A stretch of DNA of 64,000 bases, from the NCBI GenBank assembly GCA_009801085.1, contig VNWV01000018.1, positions 62,001 to 126,000 of the forward strand, in the 5' to 3' direction. Shown piece after piece: positions 1 to 12,732 of the stretch (within the stretch, counting starts at the first letter, position 1; each line of letters opens with the position of its first letter). The position numbers were made by a program, and so were the translations under genes. This stretch comes from Lasiodiplodia sp. COLG20 (Eukaryota > Ascomycota > Dothideomycetes > Botryosphaeriales > Botryosphaeriaceae). The notes under the pieces were generated by a model that saw only the letters and a program-made list of their open reading frames with translations, did no database searches and was not told the DNA's origin.

Positions 1-2340
1 CGACTGGTGACGGCACCTCCGCCTCTGCGCAGTTGCGCCTCTTTGCTCTCCTTGCGCGCGCCCATGGACCTGCTGATCCTCGCAAATGCAGCCCATCGAT
101 TCGTGTCGCGCGCCGCCGTTGTCCGTTACGAGCCGCGTTTGGAGCTTACTTCATGCTAGCAGCGTCATGCCTCTCCATCGTCGTCACCACGACGCCAGCC
201 ACCCGAGCCTCGATCAGACCAAGGTCTGCGCACTCGACGACTTCTTCAGCTGGCGGCAATGGCGTCCGGCATTGGCATCGTCATTCTTCTTCTCCGCAAG
301 GCGCCTCCCGCCCGTGGACTGAGGCGGACCCGAAACATCGACGGTCTCCGGCTTACACGCACTCGATTGAGCATCGAAAATGTGACAGAACTTTAACCAG
401 CACGTCGCCGGATATAGAATCGTCGAGGTCCAAGCTGGGGCGGCGGGATGAGCCCGCTTGCAGGCCCCGGCCCAAGCCTCCAGCCCTCCCTTGGCCATTT
501 TTAGCGCGCGGGCCCGGAGGTTATGTACGATGGTTGCAGGGCTTATGGCAGGCATCCAGGGTGCGCGGAAATGCTCCTTCTGGCACACCCCGCGAACGAG
601 ATTCACGGACAGCAGCAAGGATGCCAGAGGGGTGTAGTGTTCCTGGTGCATCCGCCTCTCCTGCCGTCAGCTGTTGACCAAGACTCTGCTCAACGGCGCG
701 TAGTGATTATTGCGGAGCCGCGGCTGCATTGCAAGCTCAAGCGGGCAAAGCAATGTAGTGATCGCGCCTGAAAGGAGCAGGTGCGGCCGAGAGGGCCGTC
801 TGCCATAAGCAGGAGCACATCGAGTCTGCAGGCAGGAGGCGCAGGAGCACAGGAGCACACGATGGCGTTGGCAGGGCGGACTGCTCCATTGGCCTCTCAA
901 CGCTCAAGCAAGAAGCATCGCATGCATCCGCAGGCAGCCGTTTGCCCCTCGCTTTGGACGATTGGGCTGGGCTGGGGGGGCCGTGGTGCGCTGGTGCATG
1001 GGCTGTTGGCTGGCCGGGCGGGCTGGCTGGTGGCTGATCGCGCTGCGGTTGCGGCAAGGCAAGGGTAAGGCGAGGCGGCGGATGCGGCACCAGCCCGGCG
1101 CGCGCGCCAGTTCGATCAGGCGGGGGAGATCTGGAACTTGAGGTGATCGTGAGGCCGCTCTGCGCTCCTCCGGCGGCTGACTTCGTGCGTGCCACCCCCG
1201 GCCTGCGACGCAGTGCATCCATGCAGAGTCAACAATAATACATCATCGCAGCCAGGCACGCACGGCGTGACCTCAACTGCCGCCCGCGCTCACCGCCGCT
1301 TCGGCACCGGCGGTGGCCGTGGCCGGGGCCACGGCGATGGGCAGCCAACGGGGCGGGCGTCGCCGCCGGAGCGCGGGGGATGTGAACTCAAGGGGTGAGA
1401 TGGGCGTTGGCGTGGGCTGGAAGCTAGAGGGCTGGGCGGAAGGATGCCGTTGCGCGTCTCAACACCAGGCCCCGCGGCAAACACAGGCGCCGCATGGAGG
1501 CTGGCGGCGCGGCGCTTCCCAAACAGGTCCCGCGCCGTAGATAGATTATTGGGGGGGTTGAATGTGCATGCTGGGGTTTGGCAGTGGGTGTGCGGCGGAG
1601 GATGACGGGGGGCGCGCTTTTATTTATCTCGAACGATCGGACAGCCCATGCAGCCTGGCAGAAATTGCGGGCCGTCCCTATCTCGGGGCGAGCTGCGCGC
1701 ATATCGACGAAACCGTCTCGGGCATTCTTCAGGCGCGCGGGAGGCCGGGCGGGCTGGGGCGCCGGGGCTGGCTCCTGAAGCGCGGGCATGCGGCGCCGCC
1801 AGAGCCAGCGCCAGAGGCAGCGCCCGCCAGCAGCACGCGTGGTTGACCGGTGGTGCGCTGCGCACCTGCTGGGCGTTGTGGATGGGGATGGGATGACCGC
1901 AGACAGCATGACGAAGCGCTAGCCCATGCAGCGGACAGACAATCAATTAAACTTTTTTCTGCTTGCTGTGCTGCGGACGGGCACCTCCCGAGCGCTGCGG
2001 GCAGGCGCAGGTGCAGGGGCAGCGAATACCGCGCCCACTCTTCTCCCGGCCCGCGCTTTACGCTCCCTGCCGGCGTCCGTCAATTAAATCCGAGCTCCAG
2101 GTCACATGATGCGAACTCATATGCGAGTGTCCCGCTAGTTCGAGCCACGCGCGGCGGTACCCGGGCGTTTCAGCTGCCTTGATTCGCACCACATTGCCGC
2201 ACCTGCAAGTACGAGAGAGTGACAACTCATTCGCGTCTACACGATCGCCCGCACGCCCATGCGCTGCGCCGCCCTCCGTCCGAGCGGCCAGCTGCACCAC
2301 CTGCGCCCAAGAGCAAACGCTGCTCCTCGAGCCCACCGCC
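1..2340. other. GC-rich stretch without a supported gene
   Basis: Several ORFs of 60-214 codons overlap here on both strands, but none shows a recognisable motif, none connects by splice sites to a longer reading frame, and their compositions (Arg/Pro/Ala/Ser rich) are what random GC-rich DNA gives. It lies downstream of the DUF2461 gene and probably holds its 3' UTR plus flanking sequence of a gene outside the window. Confidence 0.5.
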
Positions 2341-5300
2341 TCACGCGGCCGCCCCTTCTTCGGCGGACTCGTCGCCCTCGGCCTCGTCGCTCGACGGCGC
2401 GTCCGGCATGACTACGCTGTTGAGGTACGTGATCTGCATGCACCGCAAGGTTAGCCACTGCTCTAGCGGTGATGTGTCCACCGCGTTGCTCTGCCGCTGC
2501 TGCCCGTGGTTGGCCACGCCAAATCCACCATCATCCCCGCCCAGCGCGGCAGACGGCAAAAATAAGACAGGTAACATTGTAAGCCCCGGCTGTCACTCCC
2601 GCCATCTCTGCAAGGCTTTCCGGCCCGGTACAGATGACTTCGGCGATGTGTTGTCAGCCTAGACACCGCCTGCTCTCCTTGCGGCATCGCGCGCCTTCCT
2701 TGGCGCCTAAGCACGCCCGTCGATAGACTGGCAATAGACTCTCGCCCATCCAGTGCTGCTGTGTGGAAGGACTTACAAATGGCACCATGCATGAGATCAA
2801 GTCAGCAATCCGCTGCAGCCCTCCTGCTCCCATCACCGCGCTGTCGTCCAGCTTCTTGCCAATCGTGAAGCTGCGCAGCCGCAGCAGTTCGATGTCTCGA
2901 TGGTCTTTCTCGTATCCTTGAGGTCTGGTGAACACAACTGTTAGCATCGCTCCGACGAGAAGCGGCGAATCAGACGCCTCGCAATTAGCGTGAACCATCC
3001 AGGCATCCAACGTGGCAAGAGATAGCCGTTTCAGCACGAGCTCGTTCGATCAGTCTACGCGCGTGAGCTGTCCGGAACGCCATCCAGACGCCCCGGACGC
3101 CCGACTCTCGTGAAGACGATTTCATTTCTTCTCGTCGATACGGCGGATCTTGGTCTCCCAGGAGGAACCTGGATGCTGTTGCGGATGGTGGCTTCGGTCA
3201 ATGACTTGCTAGTGAACCGAGCCCACGGGAGTTGTCCCCCACTAGAGATAGCCGTTCCAGCTTCAAGAAGGATCCCTTGGCAGAGAGCAAATTTCATCGC
3301 TTCAAATCCTTTCGTCGTTGTTCGCGTGTCCTCACTGTGCGAAACCAGCCCTTGCGACACTGAGCCGACGAAGAATGAACTCAGTGCTTTGGCATGCCGA
3401 TGACGCGTCGAACCGACCCGCGACCGCAAACTCGCATTTCCATCATCAACAGCATCGTCCGATGGCTCGCTCCCTTGCCGTCACGTTCTTGGTGCCTTGA
3501 AACGGGCGTGTTAGGGGATTTGAAGCGATACTGACCTAACTTTGAGTGCACTCTCAGCATTCTTCTTCGTGAAGGCTCGCACCGCCTTCTTCTCGTCGTT
3601 CGGAATTCCATCGAAGAATTCCTTCCGGATACCCGCATCGGTCAAGACACGCTTGATCTTGTGGGGCTTGCGATCGATGTCGCGCCTCAGCTTTTGGAGG
3701 CCGTCCGCTGCGGGCATCCAAAGGCCGCCACCTAGACGAGGCGTCAGTCAATGAGACGCGATCACCACACTTCCAAGAGCGACCGAGCGACTGCAGGGAT
3801 CATCAGAATGACAATGAAGGGGAATTGGCGCGATGGACGACTGGCGTAGCATCGCCAGGGCCTCTAGAGTCACCCATACTAGATGCCTCGTCCTTCGCAC
3901 AGTCCACGACTCCGAGCGACGAAACTAGTGCAGTCTTGGCTGAAAGCAGTCAAAGGTGCTTCGGAAACCTCATCAATCGACTTTTGCGCTCGTATCAACC
4001 GCACTGGTCATGCTTCATGATACATGAGCCACTGCTCGCCCGAAAGGTGGCCAGAGCCTACAGGTTCCACGAGTGGCGAATCGCCCATGGGATCGTTCTG
4101 GGAGCGCATCCATCTCTTGAACTCCCCTTCAGTCCATCGGATACACCAGGAAAGCAGTCCACGATCCCTCTTATTGCTTCCTATGCCCTAAGAGGCTCAG
4201 TGCGTCGCAGTGGCTAGGGGCGCAATCGACCGGGCGGTGGGGTGTACTTTGACGCACCCACCCGTCGTCCGCAAGTCGGCGTATAGGGACACTCAAGCTC
4301 AGACTGGTAGCAGGGTCGGCTGAAGGTTGTGCAACATCAGGTGCACACGGCGCTGCAAATGCTATAGCCGCCGCTTCAAAATGGATCCGTCGCACGAAAG
4401 CCGTTGGACTGCAATGGTGGCTCCCCTTCACGGACAATGAATTTGAAGGCTGATTGCTTGCTGCTGTGTCGTAGGCTAACGATCCGGTGTTGCAGTAGGT
4501 TGAATCCTTTCGAGGCGAACAAATCGCGGTGAAGACCTGGGCGAGTTGCGCCGCCGGGCGCCGAAGGAGCGGTGTAGCATTTTGCCTTCACATCCAGTTC
4601 TGTACACTCGATTCGGAGACATGACACCCTCGCTGTCGATGAGGGGTGCTGTCGGTGGGGTGGTGACAGAACAACCTTAGCGATTGTGGGTTTGTCCTAC
4701 GTCGTAATCTCGGACGGGCTCTCGCAGACAGTACCCCGCTATCTTACCCGCACACCTCGCGAGCACGACTGGCCACAACGAGGTCACCCTCCGAAGCGGG
4801 CAGACCTTCATCGAGGACCGACGGCGGTGACGCACCGGAGCGACATACGCATATACTGGCCTATGGGGAAAAGATATAGGCGATCGTGACGATAGGAATG
4901 ACCGGTCGATGATAGCAAGGCAGCTGATGGCGCCGTTCCACGGCGTTTAATTGCCCGAGCAACATTGTCTGCTGACCATTTCCATCGTCGTCCGGCCAAG
5001 TTCTGGCGAAGCAAGCCATTGGCAGGGGGTGCTCCATCTGGACCGCGTGGATGTGGTACAGCAGTGACAGACGGCTCCAGCTCTTGGCATCCGCAATCAA
5101 AGGCGCGTGGCTTTCTGCCGACCACAAGCGTAGCGTGGGAAGGTCTTACAACACGTAGATCCCGCGCAAGGCGGTTTGGCCGGAGGTTTGTGTCCCTTGC
5201 GTTACGGGTCCCCAGGGAAGGTTCCACAGCAGCACGCTGTCGGAGACGAACCGTGGCGCATTTTGCGGCTCATTTGGAATTTGCCCATGCAGCCTGCAAC

Positions 5301-6538
5301 GCTACTGTAGATGGGCCCTTGTCGACATACTCTGCTTCTCGTCCACGGGCGGCGATCGAGGTGTTGAAAAAAGCTTACTTACCTACGAAATTGGCGTTCG
5401 GCTCGATATGCACATAGTATGCTGCATACGGCCCTTTTCGGCCAGTTCGGGACCTAGACGGCGTTCAGTGAGTGCTGTTGCAGGGCAGACTCGAGACAGA
5501 CCAGGCGGCGGCAAAGTGCGTCTGCTGTATGTTAGCGCGTATCTTGCAGACACCAGGCGGGGTTTCCCGACCTTGTACGGCGTTGGGTCAGAGCTAAATC
5601 TGATATCTCTGTAAATTCGGAAGACCTGTGCAGGGTGCATTAGCTTTGCGTGATTCAGCTGACTTGCATCCAGCTCACAATGTCTTTAGTGGGCAGCTCA
5701 GGGATGGTGTCGTCTGCCTCGATGACTTTCTCCGTCAGCCGTTCGACGAATGAGTTGAAGTCCTTCAAGGATGTGCGGTAGTCCGGGTCGTGCACTGCAT
5801 ATAGTCACAATACGTTAGCTTCAGGCTTGCAGTGGCTCGGGGTGCGACTCTTAGAGGGTGACACGTGTCGGATGGTCAACGGTCGTTTGTGAGCGGATAT
5901 AGTGGGCATATGACGGCGAGCGGCACGGTGGCAGAGCGTCGCCTGGGAATAGAGGGGTGCTCACTCTTCAGCCATTCGCGGTCATTGTTGCCGGACAAGT
6001 CTTTCAAGAACAGCATTGTATTCGGGTGTATGGTGTCATCTGTATACGGCGTATCACCAGCGTCTCTGGCCTTCGGCTTCTTGATGATCAGCTTTGTGCC
6101 TGGTTCTAGACCAGTGTCGACGCCCGTCCTCCACAACTCTTTGCCCTTCTTGCCCCGCGCCGCCGCTGCTTGTGTCTCCCGGGCTGGCTTCTGCGGACGA
6201 CCCCTCTTCTGGGGGGCGGGGCGTTCATCGGAGGAATATTCATCGTCCTCAGCATCTTCGGAATGCGTGCCGGAGCCCGTGTCACTGGCGTCCCCGTCCT
6301 CGTCCTCGTAGCCAGACTCGTCCTCTGCGGGCGAATCGTGGGGCTCGGACTGGTCGCGCCCCGGGGCCTCGTCTGGCTCCTGCTCAAAATACTGACTCTT
6401 GGTGGGCGTAGCTTTAGAGCGTGCAGAGACCCTGGTCCGCTTGGACTGCCGATTCGGCGTGGACTGCGGGGAGCTGGGCCTCTTGGGGGCACCTGGGTGG
6501 GCGGAGCCGGCGGATTGTCGGAGAGAACGACGAGGCAT
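2341..6538 (-). CDS. DUF2461 (TIGR02453 family) protein, eight exons
   Basis: The gene encodes a nuclear-looking protein of unknown function. Exons on the minus strand are 6538-5965, 5794-5679, 5625-5572, 5521-5502, 5453-5383, 3731-3536, 2924-2777 and 2433-2341. They sum to 1,272 nt (423 aa) with every junction closing in frame at GT..AG sites. Residues 1-180 are a charged, low-complexity tail rich in Ser, Pro, Glu and basic patches. The DUF2461 domain starts with NNDREWLK (184-191), followed by FRIYRDIRFSSDPTPYK, RKGPYAAYYVHIEP, GGGLWMPAADGL and the terminal YLNSVVMPD, all family hallmarks. The fourth exon is only 20 nt. The last three introns measure 1,651, 611 and 343 bp, far longer than others here. 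It faces the TYW3 gene across a 300-bp divergent promoter. The domain is bacterial in breadth and no reaction is known. Family assignment is firm; function is not inferred. Confidence 0.88.
3732..5382 (-). other. 1,651-bp intron of the DUF2461 gene
   Basis: This is the interval between the donor after codons for NANFV and the acceptor before GGLWMP. The exons on each side rejoin a continuous conserved domain, so the intron is inferred from protein continuity. Inside it I see no transposase, reverse transcriptase, terminal repeats or recognisable coding exon. ORFs at 3825-4217 (plus), 4376-4627 (minus) and 4965-5417 (plus) have no motif I know. Confidence 0.7.
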
Positions 6539-6837
6539 GGCTGCGGAGTCGGAGGAGACAGTGGGTGCGACGGCCGGATTTCAGCGAGGCGCGCGAGGTC
6601 GGCGGTGGTGTTGTTCGCGCAGCAATGCTCTGGAGGCTGGGGGGTGGGTAGATGACGCACAGGAGCTCTAGCCTCGACGCCTCGTCGCGTGTCCACCTGA
6701 CGGGGGCGCGCGGTCTTGGCTGTGGCCTTGGTGCCTGGTCTGTCAGGCCTCGCGCCCGCAACGAAAAATCTCTCCACCAGCAGCCCACACCGTCGCAACT
6801 GCGCCGTTGTCGCTCGTTCTGTGCCGCGCTGCCCCCA
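6539..6837. promoter_or_regulatory. Divergent promoter, DUF2461 / TYW3
   Basis: About 300 bp separate the two start codons, which point away from each other, so both promoters must lie here or overlap the 5' UTRs. No clear TATA box or factor site was recognised. Confidence 0.4.
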
Positions 6838-7828
6838 ATGGCGTCTGCATTCGCCGCCAAGAAACACCGCATTCTGCAGCAGCTCGCGCAGCCTGCAGCC
6901 GAATACAGCGACGCGTCGCCCAAGGGCTCCATCGACGAGGGCATTCGCACCCTCATCGACGAGATAAATGCCATTGAAGGGCTGGTGACGACGTCGAGCT
7001 GCGCCGGCCGCATCAGCGCGTTCCTCGAGGGCAGGAAGCGGGCGGCTGCCAGCGAGCCGCGCGAAGCGCCCGCGGAGACGAGCATCGCCGGCGCAGGAGG
7101 AAAAGGCGGTGGACAGTGGCTGTTCGTGTCTCATGAGCCGGTTCCAATGCCCGCAGCAGATGCAGCTCGAGCGGGCCAGCACTTCACGGCCCTGTTCGGC
7201 CTCGACGCTGCCGGCGGCCTCGCACGCGCTGAGCACCACGCGGGCCAGCGACACGTTCATCTCAAGTTCGAGGCCATGGTACGTCCACCATCGCCGCTCG
7301 AGTCGTGCAGCGCCTGATGAAACGTAGATATTGCACCTGCTGACCGCTTCGCTCGCGGATGCCCAAAGAGTCCTGTCGGCCGCGCTGCAAGCAGGCTTCA
7401 GGGAGAGTGGCGCGGTCGGCTTGCATCCCAACACTGACGGCTCCATCACCCCAATGGTTGCCGTCCGCTCCATCGGCCTCACCTTCGACTCCGTCATCGC
7501 CTGCGAGGGCGCCGACGGTCGCATGGTGCCCGTCGTCGACGAGCAGTATCTGCAATCGCTGGTTGAGCTGGCTAACGACCGCTTCTCGGTCAACACTGAG
7601 CGCATTGAGAGGTTCCGCGCCCATCTGCTCGCTCAGTTCCGGGAGCCCGGCGAACTAGCGACGCTGCCGAAGGGCAAGAAGGGCCACCCTGGCTGGGAGG
7701 ATGCTGCAGCTAGACGCGAGCGAAAGCGGGCCGAGGGGCTCGAGAACCAACGGCAGAAGAACTCCACGCAGAGTGACTCAACCGCCCCAACACAAGGCGA
7801 CATTGCTCTCGACAGTATTTTTGATTGA
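6838..7828 (+). CDS. TYW3: tRNA wybutosine-synthesizing protein 3 (TYW3)
   Basis: TYW3 is the SAM-dependent methyltransferase that methylates the tricyclic 4-demethylwyosine base at position 37 of tRNA-Phe in cytosolic wybutosine synthesis. Exons are 6838-7278 and 7328-7828, joined by a 49-bp GT..AG intron; 942 nt encode 313 aa. Family motifs are clear: the start-proximal KGSIDEGI, SCAGRIS at residues 54-60, GKGGGQWLFVSHEP, LKFEAM joined across the intron to ILHLLTASLADAQ, and VAVRSIGLTFDSVIA. The ATG at 6838 was chosen because it precedes the conserved AAKKHRILQQL segment; the frame is open further upstream but that part is arginine-rich and unlike the family. The C-terminal 70 residues are charged and variable, as in other fungal copies. 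It is a stand-alone enzyme, not fused to TYW2. Confidence 0.92.
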
Positions 7829-8082
7829 TGCCTTCGGAGACTGTCAGCGCTGATGGTTCCGCGGAGACTAAAGCATTAGTTTCCGCTCGCTGACCAGTGC
7901 GGCCAATGGGAGAGTTACTAGGAGACTTAACGATTTCTATCCGCAAGCCACCCGCAGACACAAGGCCCACAGCCTCTTCAAACAGCAACTACATAAGAAT
8001 CTACTGCCGTGAAATAGACCATCGTCACATCGCCTCTTCGCATTGCACTGACCTTGACAACGAGAGAGTACGGTTCGCAGCC

Positions 8083-8912
8083 ATGGACTTGACCGAGACA
8101 AACCGCCAGAAATTCGAGTATGAGCACCTTGTTGCCCAAGTAGGGCCGATATCAAACTAACTATGCACAGCGAAATGGCGTCGCAGTACGACTCCAAAGA
8201 TTGGCACCAGAAGCTGGGCAATCTGATCACCAACGAGATTCGACGCCATCTCGATTGGTTTGGCGTAGACTGGGCAAAGGAACACGATAAGAGCAGAGAT
8301 GTTCGCCTCCTGGACTACGCCTGCGGCACTGGCTTAATTTCCCGAGTATTGATCTCCAATCCTTCGGTTACATGTCAGACATGCTAACCAACTCGCCCAC
8401 ACCAGGCCCTTGGCCCTTTTGTGACAACGATCCGCGGGATCGACCTGTCCTCCAACATGGCTGCCGAGTACAATTCTCGCGCCGTCGCTGCAGGCTTAAG
8501 CCCCGAGCAAATGTCCGCCACCCAGGGAAATCTTGCTGCCAGTACACCCGAGGCCCATCTAATGGACCAAGCCCTCTTTGATTTCGATCTTGCTGCTGTT
8601 GGACTCGGCTTCCATCACTTCGATGACGTCTTCCTGGCAACTAAGCGCATCTCAGAGCGTTTGAAGCCGGGCGGTGTCTTCTTCATCGTGGACCTAGTTT
8701 CCGATAAGCCCCACGAAATACCGCCCGAGCTCAAGAACTACGTCAAAGTTTTTGGATTCAACGAGGAGGGAATGCGCAATCTCTTTGAGGGAGCTGGGCT
8801 GGTCGATTTTGGCTTCAGTGTCATAGAAGAACCCGCCCAGATGGAGAAGCAGTCGGGGGAGAAGTTCACTGTGACACTGTTCATCGCGAAGGGAAGGAAG
8901 CCTGCTCAATAA
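8083..8912 (+). CDS. Class I SAM-dependent methyltransferase
   Basis: This is a small soluble methyltransferase of unknown substrate, in the UbiE/Methyltransf_11-like superfamily. Exons are 8083-8117, 8171-8345 and 8406-8912, giving 717 nt (238 aa). The first intron (8118-8170) has a textbook CTAAC branch site just before its CACAG acceptor. Motif I, LLDYACGTGLIS, is at residues 58-69 and is followed across the second intron by the acidic strand-2 motif GIDLS, then LGFHHFDD and the LKPGGVFFIVD strand that precedes the final sheet. The start was chosen because it yields the segment NRQKFDEMASQYDSKDWHQK, the usual opening of this fungal family. It follows TYW3 on the same strand at 254 bp, but nothing else ties the two together. 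Confidence 0.87.
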
Positions 8913-10128
8913 GCCACAAGATAACGCTTCCGACATGGTTTCATATTGATCTACAACCCTAAAAATCTCCTTGTCTTTGCTCCGTAACCTTTCTAAGTGT
9001 CTGTCGTTTATCTGCGACGGTCTTTGCAAGGATCTAACGTTATCAGGCATGCGTACAGACGGGGGCCGAAAACATCCCTACATTCACCCCGCACTAATCT
9101 AGTTAGTTTACGCCATCCGACGTAGCCTCTACCCAAATCAGCTTTTGGATACGAACGCGGATCTCAACAGCCACGAAGTTAACGGTAGGGTCCTGTGTCA
9201 AGGATAATGAACTGTCTAGGCTATATGTCTACTCATATGAGAAGTGATTACCAAGGTAAGTGTTATTCATTCGATAATCTTACCGCGCATCAGTAACATC
9301 TTCGTGAATGAAATTTCTCGGGCTCACGAAGGCTGCATAAGCTAGCTAGAACTAACCCCTTCGTATCGGGCAGATCTTCTACGTTCTGACAACGCGATAG
9401 TTTTTCCGATACATTCGGTGTTGATTCTGTCTATTACTGTAATCTTGGGCATAACAACACATCACGGCACGCATGAAACTGTAGGTGCTTCTCCCAAGAC
9501 CGGATTACTGACGCGATTCTCAAAAGTTCCTTTGAAAAACGTGGGAAATGTTGTCCGAAAGGCTTCGTCCGTATTACGGTGTCAGGAACAGCCGCATGGA
9601 TGCCCAATGACGGCAACTTCGGCAAAAAATCGCTGACCAGTCAGCACCACCGCAAGCCACAGCGGGACCTTTGCAAGCTCAGACTGCCTATTCCAGAGTT
9701 CAACGAGCACGATACTTCTCTATAATCATTCTGACTTTGCTGCCTAATCTTTAGATTGCTTTCTTGTGCTAAGTAAGTAGCTTACGCTATCACGCCTTGT
9801 CCATTCAGAATGCAAAGTGTGGAGCCTGATGTTTCTCAGATCAGTAATCGAGCTGTCCCAACATGAAGCAGACTGCGGGTGTGGGATGATTTTTTGCTTA
9901 CTCCGCGTTCACAAGACGAGCTTCCGATCTTTGCACTTTTGATTCGGCCATCTTGCCTGCAGGTTGTATCGAAAATGATCTGGTCTTCGGGGATGCCAGC
10001 AACCGGAGTTTGGAGAAGCGATTGCCCATCTTATATATGGGCAGAGATATCTCAGTCAAACTCACTTTTCTCTTCAACAGGAAGAAGATCAGCTTTCAGG
10101 GAGACCCCAAACAAGAACCCCATCAACT
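8913..10128. other. Intergenic, AT-richer, no gene seen
   Basis: ORFs are short with no motif. The last part overlaps the promoter of the NmrA-like gene. No tRNA, repeat or transposon remnant was recognised. Confidence 0.5.
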
Positions 10129-11253
10129 ATGTCGTCAGCTCCACTTCGCAAGATCCTCATCGCAGGCGTATGTCTACCGCGCCTCTGTATCCCCCCACAA
10201 GTCCTGCCACAACCAACCTAACCAAATCTCGTATCTCTCCAGGCCAGCGGCTCCCTCGGAAGCGCGCTGCTTACCGCCCTCTCCAACGACCCAAACTTCC
10301 AGGTCGCCATCCTCACCCGCGCCTCGTCCACCTCTCGCTCGCGCTTCCCCCCACACATCCCCGTCCTCACCGTCTCCGACGCCTTCGCCCTGGCCGAGCT
10401 GACGGAGGCCTTCCGCGGCCAAGACGCCGTGATCAACGCGCTGTCGACCGAGCCCGTCACGCGCGACGACCTGGGTATGCGCTTCGTCGATGCGTGCATC
10501 GCCGCGGGTGTCAGGCGCTTGATCACAGGCGACTTCGGCGCCGATAATTTGAACCCCGAGGCGCAGGCGACGGTTCCGGTCTACAAGGCGAAGGGGGAAG
10601 TGATCGAGTACTTGAAGAAGAAGACGGCGCAAGGTGTAGGTTTGACGTGGACGGCGTTGGGGACGGGCAGTTGGCTGGACTGGTGAGTCTGAAATGGCTG
10701 CAACCTTTCTTTTCATTTTCCCTGGTATATGGAAATGGCGAGTGTTCGATTGAAATGGACTGACTGGGCTGCGACCTGTGACAGGGCTCTTGACAAAGGC
10801 TTCCTCAAGATCGATGTGCCGGGCAGGAAGGCGAAGATCTTTGACTCAGGAACGCACAAATTCACCGTCGTTACGGTGGCGAATGTCGCTCTGGCAACGG
10901 CTCGGGTGTTGCTCAACCCCGCTGCGACGGCGAATCGCTACCTCTTCTTCCAGGACTTTGCATGTTCGCAGCGCGATATCATCGCAGAGCTTGAGCGGCA
11001 ATCGGGCGAGAACTGGGTAATCGAAAGCGTGGTGAGTGAAGAGGAGATCGCGAAGGCGAGGAGAATGTTGGCGGCGGGTGATTCTGGGGCCGTGTATGAC
11101 TTGCTCGCGATCAGTTTCGTTGGTGATGCGAAGGTGCCTAGAGGTACGTGGTTCGAGGAGACGGGTTTGGAGCTGGCGAATGAGTTGATTGGAGGCCTGC
11201 CAAGGGTGACTTTGGAGGACGTTGTCAAGGAAGCGTTGAAGACGGCACAGTAA
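10129..11253 (+). CDS. NmrA-like / isoflavone-reductase-like NAD(P)-binding protein
   Basis: This is an atypical short-chain dehydrogenase of the NmrA/isoflavone reductase group, either a cytosolic NAD(P)H-dependent reductase or a redox sensor without catalysis. Exons are 10129-10167, 10243-10682 and 10785-11253; 948 nt give 315 aa. The Rossmann glycine motif GASGSLG (residues 13-19) is completed across the first intron, followed by QDAVINALSTEP and GVRRLITGDFGADN. The gene stands alone between two long intergenic regions. Third codon positions are strongly C in the first half of exon 2, then turn to G and T downstream, a pattern repeated in other genes here. Related fungal proteins occur both in secondary metabolism and in nitrogen regulation; the sequence does not decide between them. 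Confidence 0.85.
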
Positions 11254-12732
11254 GGAACATGAAAAGAATCGGAAAGTCTTCTGTACGTGAAGTATGTCAC
11301 CATCGAGCATTGGAAACTACAGTAATTAAACACACCGAGAGTTTGAATCACAGTGACAAGAAGGAAAATACGACACCAACCAGATCAAAAACGGATAAGA
11401 TAATTCTTGGATCCCTCGTGTTCCTTCCGATGCCCTCGTCCTTCTCGTAAATAGTCTTGGAGGAATCTTATGTCGCGGTACCCTTGTTCTAATGCACCGC
11501 GATGGACAGGTTACCCATGCACGAACCCGGAACGTGGCTGCTACTAATACTCTGGGCCCGACCCCAGATATTCTTCCACCAGTAGGAGGCAATTTTGTTG
11601 CAGTCTGTCATTTTGACCTGAACAAAATTCTTTTCCATAACAACGATTCTAATGTTTACCGTCGTTGACGCTTGAAGCTAGCGTGAACATCCCTGTCATA
11701 TGATCGACCCACAGAGTCGAGAAATCATCTTCATAGATTGATCTTGGTTCAGTTGCGCACTTTAGGAGTTCCGTTTCCAGCTCTTGGAAACAGCGTTCGA
11801 AAATGGTGGCATCTGAGTGGTAATTCATGGCGCTCTAATTCCTTTTTATTCTTCTTATCTATTAAAGAGCGGCACCATGGGGTGGGAAAAGACGGTGACC
11901 CCGGACCCATTCTCCGATCCTGCTCCTTGCAATACTTCTTTAACCGTGTCCAACGATTGAATGTGGTGGTGAATCTCATCGCCGTGCAGAAGTAGAGAGT
12001 ATTACATCTCGGTTAGAGAAAATTTATGGACCTGTATAGCAAGTTACATTTGAGAGATTTTTGGGGAAATTTGCAACTAAATGGTATTAATGTTATAGGT
12101 CAGAACTGTAGCTTGGTCGTCTTGACGGCTTGCCATGGATACTCATCTGAGAGAAACTCGTTTAGCAGATAATTTGATTAAGATGCGTACACATTTTACA
12201 ACGCGGCTACAATGGACCTCACAGGATCTGAGCTCTGTCTCACAAAGGCACCTGGGTCTTTTGATGCCCCCAAAGGTACCATATATAATCTCAGTGAGGA
12301 AAGCTGGAAATTTCCACTGTTCGCTATGACAATGAGACATTTCGAACTGAAGGAAGTCACAGGAAGTCCCTTCGTCTAGTCACGTTGTAGGACCCTTGAC
12401 CTGGTTGAAGTGGTACGAGCACTGCAAGGACTGAAGTAGAAATTCAAACGCGAACATGCAGATGGGCATGTAACAACAACGTAGGTAACGAATTTGGGTG
12501 AATCATATCAATTGGCTAATTTGATCTGTACCACTGGAAAAGGTTACTGCGAAAATGGACATCTTATCGTATAACTTCGTTGTATCCCTCATATCTTTGA
12601 AGGTAGACCATTCCTAGTGAAGGTCAGCCAAAGCGTCGAAAATGCCTTCCTAGCATCCCATTGTGCTTAGAATTGGAGTCGTAATTTTGTCGTACCATTA
12701 CTTCACCCTCGCGACGAAGCGAAATATTGCGC
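11254..12732. other. Intergenic, no gene seen
   Basis: About 1.5 kb lie between two convergent genes (NmrA-like and dienelactone hydrolase) and should contain both 3' UTRs. Only short unmotivated ORFs are present. Confidence 0.5.

Noticed and set aside
33..677. 214-codon plus-strand ORF near the left edge
   Set aside because: Arg/Pro/Ser-rich composition, overlapping equally long ORFs on the other strand, no motif and no splice partner.
6106..7605. 499-codon minus-strand ORF
   Set aside because: It runs antisense to the TYW3 gene and overlaps exon 1 of DUF2461 in another frame; no family resemblance.
8118..8170. Alternative reading of the methyltransferase start with the Met at 8163 as first residue
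   Set aside because: The ATG at 8083 with a 53-bp intron bearing a CTAAC branch site gives a conserved N-terminus; the later Met would lie within that intron.
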